From Lachnospiraceae bacterium (GTDB taxonomy: Bacteria > Bacillota > Clostridia > Lachnospirales > Lachnospiraceae): a stretch of 50,857 nucleotides of DNA. Under the pieces are notes generated by a model. That model had not been told where the DNA came from, did not search any database, and saw only the letters and a list, made by a program, of their open reading frames with translations. The stretch is taken from assembly GCA_900770345.1 (NCBI GenBank), contig CAAGKF010000198.1, forward strand, positions 1 to 50,857, written 5' to 3'. A program made the translations under genes and the position numbers. Numbering within the stretch: position 1 is the stretch's first letter; each line of letters opens with the position of its first letter. Shown piece after piece: positions 1 to 6,638 of this stretch.

Positions 1-133
1 CCGCTCATTTTTCTTCGAAAAATGGCTTCTTATTCATGTTTTTGGCGGGTCCCAAGGTCAGAAATCCTCCTGCAAGCAAGCTTGCATCGGATTTCCAACC
101 TTTTGACCCTGGTATCATATTATTAAAAGAGAT
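1..133. other. Non-coding left edge with two hairpins
   Basis: No gene is visible between the left edge and the end of the DUF979 gene. Two inverted repeats are present: a small AT-rich one at 6-24 (8-bp arms, 3-nt loop) and a large imperfect one at 47-109. The region lies downstream of the minus-strand transporter operon and may be its 3' end. Confidence 0.6.
47..109 (-). repeat. Large imperfect hairpin downstream of the DUF979 gene
   Basis: Arms 47-67 and 89-109 are complementary at 17 of 21 positions. The loop contains a second stem, TGCAAG/CTTGCA (71-76 with 81-86). Read as minus-strand RNA, two of the four mismatches become G-U pairs, while on the plus strand they stay A/C mismatches. 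This favours an RNA element made from the minus strand, such as a 3' stabilising hairpin or a dispersed REP-like element. There is no clear U-run. Confidence 0.5.
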
Positions 134-1057
134 TTAAAATGCCAGCACATACATCAGTACGATGTGAATGATCAGCATAATGAGGGCGACCGGCAGCTGT
201 GAGCGGATGACCGCATATTTGCTTCTGGTCTCCAGAAGAGCGGCCGGCATGATGTTGAAGTTTGCAGCCATGGGCGTCATCAGAGTGCCGCAATAGCCGG
301 CAGTCAGACCCAGGGCGCCGACTACAACAGGGCTCGCGCCCTGGGCGATCAGGAACGGAATTCCGATTCCCACTGTAATTACGGAGAAGGCCGCAAAGCC
401 ATTTCCCATGATCATGGTAAACAGAGCCATGGAGATGCAGTAAACGGCCGTGGCGATGAAGCGGCTTCCGTCGGGAATGATGGCGCTGACACCGTGGGCG
501 ATCACGTCACCGACTCCCGCGGCCGTAAACAGGGCCCCCAGAGCGGCCAGAACCTGGGGCAGCAGGCCGGTTGTGCCTACATTATCCATCAGTCTGGTAC
601 CGTCCTTTACGATATATACGGGTTTCGGCCGGAACATAATTAACGCAGTTACAAGGGCAATGGCAGCGGAAACACCGATGGCGTTGTTTGCGCCCAGTGC
701 CTTGATGAAGGTAGCCACCAGAACGGCTGTCAGCGCGAGGGTCAGAGGAGGCAGGAACACGCTGTAGCCCAGTTTGTCCGCTGCTTTGCGGGTCTCCTCC
801 GGTGTGGGAACATCGCTTTTGCTTTGTGTTACTCTGCCCAAAGCTGTCAGAACAGCCATCAGCACCACGCACAATCCGGTGATCCATGCAGGCAGATAGG
901 GGCCGACCATAAAGGCGGCGGCTACAATGAACCAGAATAATGCTGTGGTAATGCGTTTGGCACAGCTGGTATCCTTTAATGCCTTTATTCCGTTCAGAAT
1001 GAAGATCAAACCGATAATACAGTAAAAGAATTCTGCAACAACATTGCTGAGAGTCAT
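134..1057 (-). CDS. 5-oxoproline-type transporter, DUF979 family subunit
   Basis: A 307-residue, very hydrophobic protein with about eight to ten membrane segments and no soluble domain. It matches the DUF979 family, which occurs with a DUF969 partner. That pair is associated with 5-oxoproline (pyroglutamate) uptake because it usually neighbours 5-oxoprolinase or pyroglutamyl peptidase genes. Here the DUF969 gene lies immediately upstream with 1 bp between the genes, so the start is translated from a GGGAGG ribosome site inside the upstream gene's end. No 5-oxoproline enzyme is visible within the window, so the substrate is inferred from family only. The next gene downstream lies outside the window. 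Confidence 0.85.
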   Translation of the reverse strand: MTLSNVVAEFFYCIIGLIFILNGIKALKDTSCAKRITTALFWFIVAAAFMVGPYLPAWITGLCVVLMAVLTALGRVTQSKSDVPTPEETRKAADKLGYSVFLPPLTLALTAVLVATFIKALGANNAIGVSAAIALVTALIMFRPKPVYIVKDGTRLMDNVGTTGLLPQVLAALGALFTAAGVGDVIAHGVSAIIPDGSRFIATAVYCISMALFTMIMGNGFAAFSVITVGIGIPFLIAQGASPVVVGALGLTAGYCGTLMTPMAANFNIMPAALLETRSKYAVIRSQLPVALIMLIIHIVLMYVLAF

Positions 1058-1058
1058 A

Positions 1059-1751
1059 TTATTTTACCTCCCCATTTTTTTTAGCTGCAAAGTGACGTTT
1101 CATAAGCCGGTCCGCGATCAGCGCATAGGCAACGCCCACGATTACAGAGATAACCGCAATGGGAATGGATTGCCCTGCGATCTGAAGCGCATCAATATCA
1201 TATCCCTGCTCTGTTAAGGTAGAAACGATCAGAAGCGTGCCGGAAGAACCCATAAAACAGTTTTGTGCGAAGAAGTTTCCGTAATTTTCGCTTCCTGCGG
1301 CAAGGCCCTTGATCCTGTCCTCTGTTTCTTCATCCAGTTCCCCAAACTGCGCAATAGCGGCAGCCTGTGCCATGGGATTGATCAGCGGGCGGATAAACTG
1401 AGGATGTCCGCCGATACGAAGAGAAAAGGCAGATGCTGCTGTACGGATGATCTGCCAGATCGCGATCAGCCGTCCGGTGGTAGCGTTTTTGATTGACCGG
1501 ATAAAATCAATGGCTTTATCCTTCAGGCCGTTGCGCTCACAGAGACCGATTACGGGCAGAGTAAGCACAAAAAGTGTTGCCGTTCGGTTTTTAATAAATG
1601 CGGTGCCCAGTGTTTCTAGGATCGCGATCGGGGACATGCCTGCCGCAAGACCTGTGGCCAGACCTGCCACAACCACCACCGCCAGTGTGTCCAGCTTCAG
1701 AATGAAGCCCACAATAACGATCAGAACACCGATAAGTTTCAGTACTTCCAT
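1059..1751 (-). CDS. 5-oxoproline-type transporter, DUF969 family subunit
   Basis: A 230-residue integral membrane protein with hydrophobic stretches throughout. Its central segment (around residues 110-170) carries conserved polar residues, including the RIGGHPQ and GSENYGNFFAQNCFMGSSG regions typical of DUF969. It should form one permease with the DUF979 protein encoded directly downstream. The start is well supported: AGGAGG stands 7 bp before the ATG. A sigma-A-like promoter lies about 70-100 bp upstream, and the operon is separated from the rubrerythrin gene by a terminator. Substrate assignment is family-level inference. Confidence 0.85.
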   Translation of the reverse strand: MEVLKLIGVLIVIVGFILKLDTLAVVVVAGLATGLAAGMSPIAILETLGTAFIKNRTATLFVLTLPVIGLCERNGLKDKAIDFIRSIKNATTGRLIAIWQIIRTAASAFSLRIGGHPQFIRPLINPMAQAAAIAQFGELDEETEDRIKGLAAGSENYGNFFAQNCFMGSSGTLLIVSTLTEQGYDIDALQIAGQSIPIAVISVIVGVAYALIADRLMKRHFAAKKNGEVK

Positions 1752-1821
1752 AAATGTACCTCCTGCTGATTTTTAGTGAAAAAATCCTGCTATTTTATTC
1801 TGGGAAATTTTCCTAAATAGT

Positions 1822-1850
1822 ATTCTATATTATGGAGGCAGGAATCTCAA
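1822..1850 (-). promoter_or_regulatory. Promoter of the DUF969-DUF979 operon
   Basis: On the minus strand TTGAGA (1845-1850) is followed after exactly 17 bp by TAGAAT (1822-1827), a good sigma-A match about 70 bp upstream of the DUF969 start. Confidence 0.55.
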
Positions 1851-1902
1851 TATTTATTTCCTGGTAAAAAAGGGGTAAAAACAGGAAGCCTGAAGGAATT
1901 GC

Positions 1903-1939
1903 AAAAAGGAGCTCCGCACGAATTAGTGCAGAGCTCCTT
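1903..1939 (-). terminator. Intrinsic terminator of the rubrerythrin gene
   Basis: AAGGAGCTC-GCAC pairs with GTGC-GAGCTCCTT around a 6-nt loop with one internal mismatch. On the minus strand a run of five T follows. It lies about 40 bp past the rubrerythrin stop and insulates it from the transporter operon. Confidence 0.8.
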
Positions 1940-1978
1940 GGAAAAAGCCTTGATTATAGGGATTATCTTACTGTTTGA

Positions 1979-2524
1979 TTAGCCAAAATATCTCTTTAAC
2001 AGACCCTCGAATGCTCTTCCGTGACGAGCCTCATCCTTAGCCATCTCATGAACGGTGTCATGGATTGCATCCAGGTTAGCTGCCTTTGCTCTCTTAGCCA
2101 GATCGAACTTGCCTGCAGTAGCGCCGTTCTCAGCTGCAACTCTCATCTCCAGGTTCTTCTTGGTGGAAGGAGTAACAACCTCGCCTAACAGCTCAGCAAA
2201 CTTAGCTGCATGCTCAGCTTCCTCATAAGCTGCCTTCTCCCAGTACAGACCGATCTCAGGATAGCCCTCTCTGTGAGCAACTCTTGCCATAGCCAGATAC
2301 ATACCAACCTCAGAGCACTCGCCCTCGAAGTTAGCGCGCAGGTCAGCCAGGATATCCTCGGAAACGCCCTGAGCAACGCCTACTTCATGCTCGCATGCCC
2401 AAGCCATCTGATCAGCAGCCTGCTCTTTGAACTTGGAAGCCGGAACGCCGCACTGTGGACATTTCTCAGGTGCATTCTCTCCTTCGTAAACATAACCGCA
2501 AACTGTACAAACCCATTTCTTCAT
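1979..2524 (-). CDS. Reverse rubrerythrin (rubredoxin-first), peroxide reductase
   Basis: A 181-residue cytoplasmic protein. Residues 1-40 form a rubredoxin domain with paired CxxCG motifs (CTVCGY and CPQCGV) that bind one iron. Residues about 55-181 form a ferritin-like four-helix domain with the glutamates and histidine of a di-iron site (EGECSE, EEAEH, DEARH). The rubredoxin domain is N-terminal, the reverse of classical rubrerythrin, as in the oxygen- and peroxide-induced NADH peroxidases of clostridia. It reduces hydrogen peroxide with electrons passed through the rubredoxin centre. It is transcribed from its own promoter just downstream of the PerR-like gene, which suggests peroxide control. 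Confidence 0.93.
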   Translation of the reverse strand: MKKWVCTVCGYVYEGENAPEKCPQCGVPASKFKEQAADQMAWACEHEVGVAQGVSEDILADLRANFEGECSEVGMYLAMARVAHREGYPEIGLYWEKAAYEEAEHAAKFAELLGEVVTPSTKKNLEMRVAAENGATAGKFDLAKRAKAANLDAIHDTVHEMAKDEARHGRAFEGLLKRYFG

Positions 2525-2587
2525 AGTGTTATTCTCCTTTTTATATTTATTATTGTTAAATTGATAATAGTAATTGTTACTGATATT

Positions 2588-2616
2588 AATATACAGTATT
2601 TAAGCTGTTTTGTCAA
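2588..2616 (-). promoter_or_regulatory. Rubrerythrin promoter
   Basis: Minus strand: TTGACA (2611-2616), 17-bp spacer, TATATT (2588-2593). The -35 box lies inside the 3' end of the fur-family gene. An AT-rich stretch at 2555-2580 just downstream shares the GTAAC and CTATTAT words with the region in front of the fur gene, so one regulator may bind both. Confidence 0.65.
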
Positions 2617-3016
2617 TACTCTTATCCGGATTTTTTTCAATGCATTCTGTACACTGTCCGTAGAACAGGATATAGTTGCTTTCGATCATACCGGGAGCCT
2701 GACTCTGGACTGTGCTGTTTAAATCGTTCAGCACATCGATATCCATATCAAAGATACGGCTGCAGTTCCTGCAGATAAAATGACAATGTGGCTGTGTGTT
2801 TCCGTCAAAGTGGTCTGCTCCGTCGCCGCAGGTCAATTTCCTAATTTCCCCTGTCTCCACCAGCAGATTCAGGTTACGGTATACGGTTCCCAGACTGATG
2901 TTTGGGAATTGCTCACGGATGCTGGCGTATAGGGCGTCTGCCGTAGGATGGTCATGACGGCTCATCAGACTGGCTTTGATGGATTCCCGCTGACGACTAT
3001 ACTTGATAGCTTTCAT
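2600..3016 (-). CDS. Fur-family repressor, PerR-like
   Basis: A 138-residue regulator with an N-terminal winged helix (about 1-80; recognition region ISLGTVYRNLNLL) and a C-terminal metal and dimer domain. Two CxxC pairs (CRNC and CTEC) form the structural zinc site. The sensing-site residues match PerR: a His in the HPTAD motif, an Asp in HFD, the two His of HCH, and the later Asp in IFD. PerR uses Asp where Fur proteins use Glu. PerR-type proteins sense hydrogen peroxide by iron-catalysed histidine oxidation and repress peroxide-defence genes. The adjacent rubrerythrin is the obvious target. A strong ribosome site (AAGGAG) supports the start. Zur or Fur specificity is less likely but not excluded. 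Confidence 0.88.
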   Translation of the reverse strand: MKAIKYSRQRESIKASLMSRHDHPTADALYASIREQFPNISLGTVYRNLNLLVETGEIRKLTCGDGADHFDGNTQPHCHFICRNCSRIFDMDIDVLNDLNSTVQSQAPGMIESNYILFYGQCTECIEKNPDKSIDKTA

Positions 3017-3027
3017 AGCATCTCCTT

Positions 3028-3064
3028 TATATAAACAATAATAATAATAGTTACTGTTTATATA
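3028..3064 (-). promoter_or_regulatory. Inverted-repeat operator in front of the PerR-like gene
   Basis: A perfect 10-bp inverted repeat, TATATAAACA / TGTTTATATA, flanks a 17-bp spacer that itself contains an imperfect AT-rich palindrome (3034-3052). It overlaps the -10 box and the start of transcription, which is where a repressor acts. Autoregulation by the encoded PerR-like protein is the simplest reading. Confidence 0.55.
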
Positions 3065-3090
3065 ATATCAAAAAGAGTTGTTTATGTCAA
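3062..3090 (-). promoter_or_regulatory. Promoter of the PerR-like gene
   Basis: Minus strand: TTGACA (3085-3090), exactly 17 bp, TATTAT (3062-3067). The -35 box overlaps the stop codon of the upstream LysR gene. Confidence 0.7.
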
Positions 3091-4091
3091 GTTATGTCAG
3101 CATATTTTTCAGGCTCCGCTGTGTCAGCATTTTTTTCGGGCTCCGGTACATAGGGGATCTTCTCCAGAGCAACAAGGATGAATTCATGAGTGGCCCGGGA
3201 CATATAATGGCCTTTGTGGTAACCGATGCCGAGGGTGCCGTGGGCCCTTGCGTAGTCGAGGGTGTACAGATTCAGGCCGCTGCGTTCCCGGTAGACATTG
3301 ATAAAGGACTGCTCCGAAGAGATAAACATTTTCGGATAAAAGGTAATTCCCATTCCGCGGCAGCTGAGAGCAAGAACGGTTTCAATGTTTTCTGTCTCCA
3401 GAACGATGTTGGGGGTCATCTGAGCGTCTTCAAAGATTTCATCGGCAATGGTGCGCACCCGGTTCCCCTTTTTCAACAGGACAAAGGGGCAGTTTTCCAG
3501 CAGACGGATATCGGCGGAGATACTCAGCTTCTTCTTGATTTCCTCCAGCTGCCCCGGATAGGCTTTTTCCAGCACCTCGTCCGGCACTGCCATCAGGATC
3601 TCTTCCTGGCAGATGGGAACGGTTTCCACATTTTCGGCAGTGAAGGGAAGTAGATCAATGATCAGATCAATGTTTCCGTGGATCAGATCAGAGGCCAGCT
3701 CGCTGGAATTGCCCTCCACCAGCCGCAGCTCGATCCCGGGAAAGCGGCTCTGATATACTGGAAGGATCTCCGGAAGGATCACACGGCCCCGGGTATGGGA
3801 TACGCCGATGGACAGCTGACCGGTGGAGAAATCCTTGATATCGGATATCTCACGGTAGGTTTCATCCCTCAGATCCAGCAGCTCTCTGGCGCGGGTCTTT
3901 AAGGCATGTCCGGCGTAGGTCAGCGTCAGAGGGGAAGTGCGGTTAAAAAGCACCACATCGAACTCTTTTTCCAGGTTGGAAATGTGGCTGCTGAGAGACT
4001 GCTGGGAGATGTAAAGCTTTTTGGCAGCCTTTGTAAAATTGAGCTCTTCAGCTGCCACAAGAAAGTATTCCAGATTTAAAAAATTTATCAT
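3087..4091 (-). CDS. LysR-family transcriptional regulator
   Basis: A 334-residue LTTR: N-terminal HTH (residues 1-60; LNFTKAAKKLYISQQSLSSHI) followed by a two-lobed effector-binding domain. The first ATG of the open frame lies 39 bp further upstream, inside the PHP gene. The start at 4091 is preferred because AGAAGGGA lies 8 bp before it and the conserved LTTR N-terminus (FLNLEYFLVAAEEL) begins there. It follows the PHP phosphatase gene by 16 bp, so the two are probably cotranscribed. The last 18 residues are an odd acidic repeat (EPEK-AD twice) made by an in-frame 27-bp duplication. Effector and targets are unknown. Confidence 0.88.
   Translation of the reverse strand: MINFLNLEYFLVAAEELNFTKAAKKLYISQQSLSSHISNLEKEFDVVLFNRTSPLTLTYAGHALKTRARELLDLRDETYREISDIKDFSTGQLSIGVSHTRGRVILPEILPVYQSRFPGIELRLVEGNSSELASDLIHGNIDLIIDLLPFTAENVETVPICQEEILMAVPDEVLEKAYPGQLEEIKKKLSISADIRLLENCPFVLLKKGNRVRTIADEIFEDAQMTPNIVLETENIETVLALSCRGMGITFYPKMFISSEQSFINVYRERSGLNLYTLDYARAHGTLGIGYHKGHYMSRATHEFILVALEKIPYVPEPEKNADTAEPEKYADIT
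3095..3146. repeat. 27-bp in-frame tandem duplication at the LysR C-terminus
   Basis: Two copies of about 25 bp (3095-3119 and 3122-3146), offset by 27 bp, differ at only a few positions. They encode the repeated EPEK-AD tail of the LysR regulator. Confidence 0.7.
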
Positions 4092-4107
4092 GGCATATTC
4101 CCTTCTG

Positions 4108-4887
4108 TTACAGATTCTTCCCGGGATCACTGACCTGAGAGGAAAATAGTTCCGGCCGGTTTTCCAGAAGGTGTTTCAGCTTCGGGAGATAGAGGGCGGC
4201 GTGGCTGAGGGAGGTATTGATTACCAGTTCTTCCGGGAAACCGAATTCTTCAAGCAGCTGGTGGACATACCGGTGGTTTCCTGCATCGGCTTCGCTGTGA
4301 GCGTCGCTGCCAAGTATGACATGGGTCTTGTAATGGACGCAGCGTTCCAGCATCCGCATGTAGTTCTCCCTCGCTCCCACACGAATGGAGGAGGGGGAAA
4401 GAGAGCTGTTGTTGATCTCCAGAAGCGTGTGGTGTTCGCTGGCTGCGGCTGCCAGAGTATCATAATCAGCAGGAAGCCGGGAATCGTCGGGATGGCCGAT
4501 GATGTGGATATGCGGATTTTCTATGGCACCCAGATAGGCATTTGTATAATCGGTTATGGTTCCGCGGGCAATACAGGGAATGTGAATGCTGGCAATGGCA
4601 TAATCCAGGTTTTTTAAATGGTATTCCTCCAGATCCACGCTGCCCTTAAAGTCTGTAATGTTCAGTTCGGCTCCCATGAGAACGGGAATGCCCCTGATTA
4701 TCCGGGGAATGACCTTGAAGTTCTGGAAATAGTATGCATGGCAGGATCCGGGCATGGCCGGCGCGTGCTCTGAACAGCCGTAAAGGGCCAGCCCTTTGTC
4801 AAAGGCTGACTGGGCCATTTCATATAAGGTGTTGTATGCATGGCCGCTGGCGATAGTATGTGTATGAAGATCCAGACAATCGATCAT
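4108..4887 (-). CDS. PHP-domain phosphatase (YcdX-like)
   Basis: A 259-residue member of the PHP hydrolase family. Metal-binding motifs follow the PHP order: HTHT near the N-terminus (residues 8-11), SEHAP, an acidic site in MGAELNI, SIHIP, IGHPDD, and the C-terminal GSDAHS. These motifs hold a multinuclear metal centre that hydrolyses phosphate esters; the physiological substrate of this branch is unknown. It resembles YcdX-type enzymes or histidinol-phosphatase relatives, but no his genes are nearby. The start at 4887 was chosen over one 42 bp upstream because AGAAAGGACG stands 7 bp before it. The LysR gene follows closely. Confidence 0.85.
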   Translation of the reverse strand: MIDCLDLHTHTIASGHAYNTLYEMAQSAFDKGLALYGCSEHAPAMPGSCHAYYFQNFKVIPRIIRGIPVLMGAELNITDFKGSVDLEEYHLKNLDYAIASIHIPCIARGTITDYTNAYLGAIENPHIHIIGHPDDSRLPADYDTLAAAASEHHTLLEINNSSLSPSSIRVGARENYMRMLERCVHYKTHVILGSDAHSEADAGNHRYVHQLLEEFGFPEELVINTSLSHAALYLPKLKHLLENRPELFSSQVSDPGKNL

Positions 4888-5080
4888 AAGATTACGTCCT
4901 TTCTGCGCATCCGATAAACAGAGCGCCAAAGATTAAAAAGTATTTGCTGTGCTTGACAGCAGGTCCTGATGAATGAATCATAACATATTTTAAATTGGAT
5001 GAGAAGCAGTACCGGTCCGGAACTGTTATAAAAAAATGGTATAATTTTTACTAAAACTATGGAAAAATAGGGTGAGTTGT

Positions 5081-5089
5081 TGGTATAAT
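5081..5089 (+). promoter_or_regulatory. Extended -10 promoter for the S1-domain gene
   Basis: TGGTATAAT is a perfect extended -10 (TGN-TATAAT) 52 bp upstream of the start; no good -35 box is seen. A second identical TGGTATAAT lies at 5037-5045, so there may be two start sites. The rest of 4888-5140 holds nothing recognisable beyond a small hairpin at 4945-4961. Confidence 0.55.
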
Positions 5090-5140
5090 GTAAAAGAATA
5101 TTCTTTTTGGTAAAAAAGAAGGGAAGGCGAGGAGATTATT

Positions 5141-5902
5141 ATGAGCGAAGAATTAAACAAGGAAGCAGCAGAGGTTAAGGCAGAGGAGCGCGTAGAAACC
5201 ATGGAGGATTATGCGGCTGAGCTGGAAGCCTCTTATGCGTCTTTAAATCAGGACAGGATCGAACTGGCAGAGGATGAAAGCGGCGACGGCGCAAAATGGG
5301 CTGAATTTGCCGAGATGATGGAGAACAGAACCGTTCTTAAGGTAAAGATTTCAGAGGCTGTAAAAGGCGGCGTTGTGGCTTTTGTGGATGAGGTGCGTGC
5401 GTTTATTCCTGCTTCTCAGCTGTCTACCCAGTATGTGGAAAAGCTGGAAGACTGGCAGGGAAAATATGTGGAAACCATCATTATTACGGTTGATCCGGAG
5501 AAGAAGAGACTGGTGCTTTCCGGCCGTGAGGTAGAGAGGGAGAAGAAAGAGGCTGAGAAGAAAGAGCGTCTGGCTCAGTTCAAGGCCGGCGATGTGGTGG
5601 AAGGAACCGTAGACAGCATCAAGACCTACGGTGCGTTCATCAAGCTGGCAGAGGGCGTAGACGGACTTCTTCATATTTCTCAGATCAGTACTCAGAGGAT
5701 CAAGCATCCGGCAGCAGTATTAAAGGAAGGACAGACTGTAAAGGTTAAGATTCTGTCTGCAGAGAACGGAAAGCTGAGCCTGAGCATGAAGGTGCTGGCC
5801 GAGCAGCAGGCCGACAAGGAAGAACATGAGACATTTAACTATAAGGAGACCGGAACTGTTTCTACAGGTCTGGGAGATCTCCTGAAAGGACTTAAGCTGT
5901 AA
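5141..5902 (+). CDS. S1-domain RNA-binding protein
   Basis: A 253-residue cytoplasmic protein with an acidic N-terminus (1-50), then two S1 folds. The first (about 65-130) contains VKGGVVAFVDEVRAFIPASQLS. The second and more canonical one (about 150-222) contains GDVVEGTVDSIKTYGAFI and VDGLLHISQIS. A charged helix (KKEAEKKE) joins them. It resembles the short S1-like proteins of Firmicutes rather than full ribosomal protein S1, which has four or more repeats. A role in mRNA binding or translation is inferred from the fold. The start has a strong GAGGAG site. The alarmone synthetase gene follows after 26 bp. Confidence 0.85.
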   Translation: MSEELNKEAAEVKAEERVETMEDYAAELEASYASLNQDRIELAEDESGDGAKWAEFAEMMENRTVLKVKISEAVKGGVVAFVDEVRAFIPASQLSTQYVEKLEDWQGKYVETIIITVDPEKKRLVLSGREVEREKKEAEKKERLAQFKAGDVVEGTVDSIKTYGAFIKLAEGVDGLLHISQISTQRIKHPAAVLKEGQTVKVKILSAENGKLSLSMKVLAEQQADKEEHETFNYKETGTVSTGLGDLLKGLKL

Positions 5903-5928
5903 GATTCAGGAAGTAAGGAGGGATAGGA

Positions 5929-6600
5929 ATGACCAATATCCCCAAACCGGACGATCAGGTGGATCAATGGCGTTCGGTGATGTTTTTATATGATTCCGCC
6001 TTGAAAAAGGTGAATACGAAGATCGAAATACTTAACAATGAATTTATGAGCCGTTTTGACTACAATCCCATTGAGCATATCAAGTCCAGGCTGAAAACGG
6101 CAGACAGTATCGTAAAGAAGCTGAAGAAGGACGGATACGAGGTGACCATCCAGAACATGATGGAGCATCTGAGCGATATCGCCGGTATCCGGATCATCTG
6201 CTCCTTTACCTCGGATATTTATCAGATTGCGGATATGATAGCCAGCCAGGGGGATGTGACGGTCCTTCATGTGAAGGATTATATCAAGCATCCCAAGCCA
6301 AATGGCTACAAAAGCTACCATATGGTGGTGACGCTGCCTGTGTATCTGTCGGACGGTCCGGTGGAGACCAAGGTAGAGATCCAGATCCGTTCTGTGGCTA
6401 TGGATTTCTGGGCCAGCCTGGAGCATAAGATTGCCTATAAATTCGAGGGAAATGCTCCGGATAATCTGTTAAAGGAATTAAAAGCCTGTGCTGATATGGT
6501 GGATATGCTGGACGCAAAGATGTTCTCCCTGAATGAGGCGATCACGGCGTTTGCCAGAGAACAGCGGGAAGAGGAAGAACAGACAGCACAGGGACAGTAA
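5929..6600 (+). CDS. Small alarmone synthetase, (p)ppGpp synthetase (RelQ/YjbM type)
   Basis: A 223-residue single-domain synthetase that transfers pyrophosphate from ATP to GDP or GTP. It lacks the hydrolase, TGS and ACT domains of full RelA/SpoT. The nucleotidyltransferase core shows HLSDIAGIRIICSF, the substrate loop KPNGYKSYHMVV, and VEIQIRSVAMDFWASLEHKIAYKF, which supplies metal and nucleotide contacts. The C-terminus is slightly longer than usual and Gln-rich. It terminates in the first of three 15-bp direct repeats, where a CAG-TAA stop stands in place of the CAG-CAA seen in the next unit. AAGGAGG precedes the start. Confidence 0.92.
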   Translation: MTNIPKPDDQVDQWRSVMFLYDSALKKVNTKIEILNNEFMSRFDYNPIEHIKSRLKTADSIVKKLKKDGYEVTIQNMMEHLSDIAGIRIICSFTSDIYQIADMIASQGDVTVLHVKDYIKHPKPNGYKSYHMVVTLPVYLSDGPVETKVEIQIRSVAMDFWASLEHKIAYKFEGNAPDNLLKELKACADMVDMLDAKMFSLNEAITAFAREQREEEEQTAQGQ

Positions 6601-6633
6601 ATACAGGGACAGCAAATACAGGGACAGCAGAAT
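6588..6633 (+). repeat. 15-bp direct repeat spanning the alarmone synthetase stop
   Basis: Three head-to-tail copies of ACAGGGACAGYAAAT (6588-6602, 6603-6617, 6618-6633, the last with one inserted base). The stop codon falls in unit 1 at the only base that differs from unit 2 (TAA versus CAA). Confidence 0.8.
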
Positions 6634-6638
6634 ATACG

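Noticed and set aside
5037..5045. Main promoter of the S1-domain gene
   Set aside because: It is identical to the TGGTATAAT nearer the gene, but no -35 box is visible for either, so the nearer one was listed as primary and this one kept as a possible second start.
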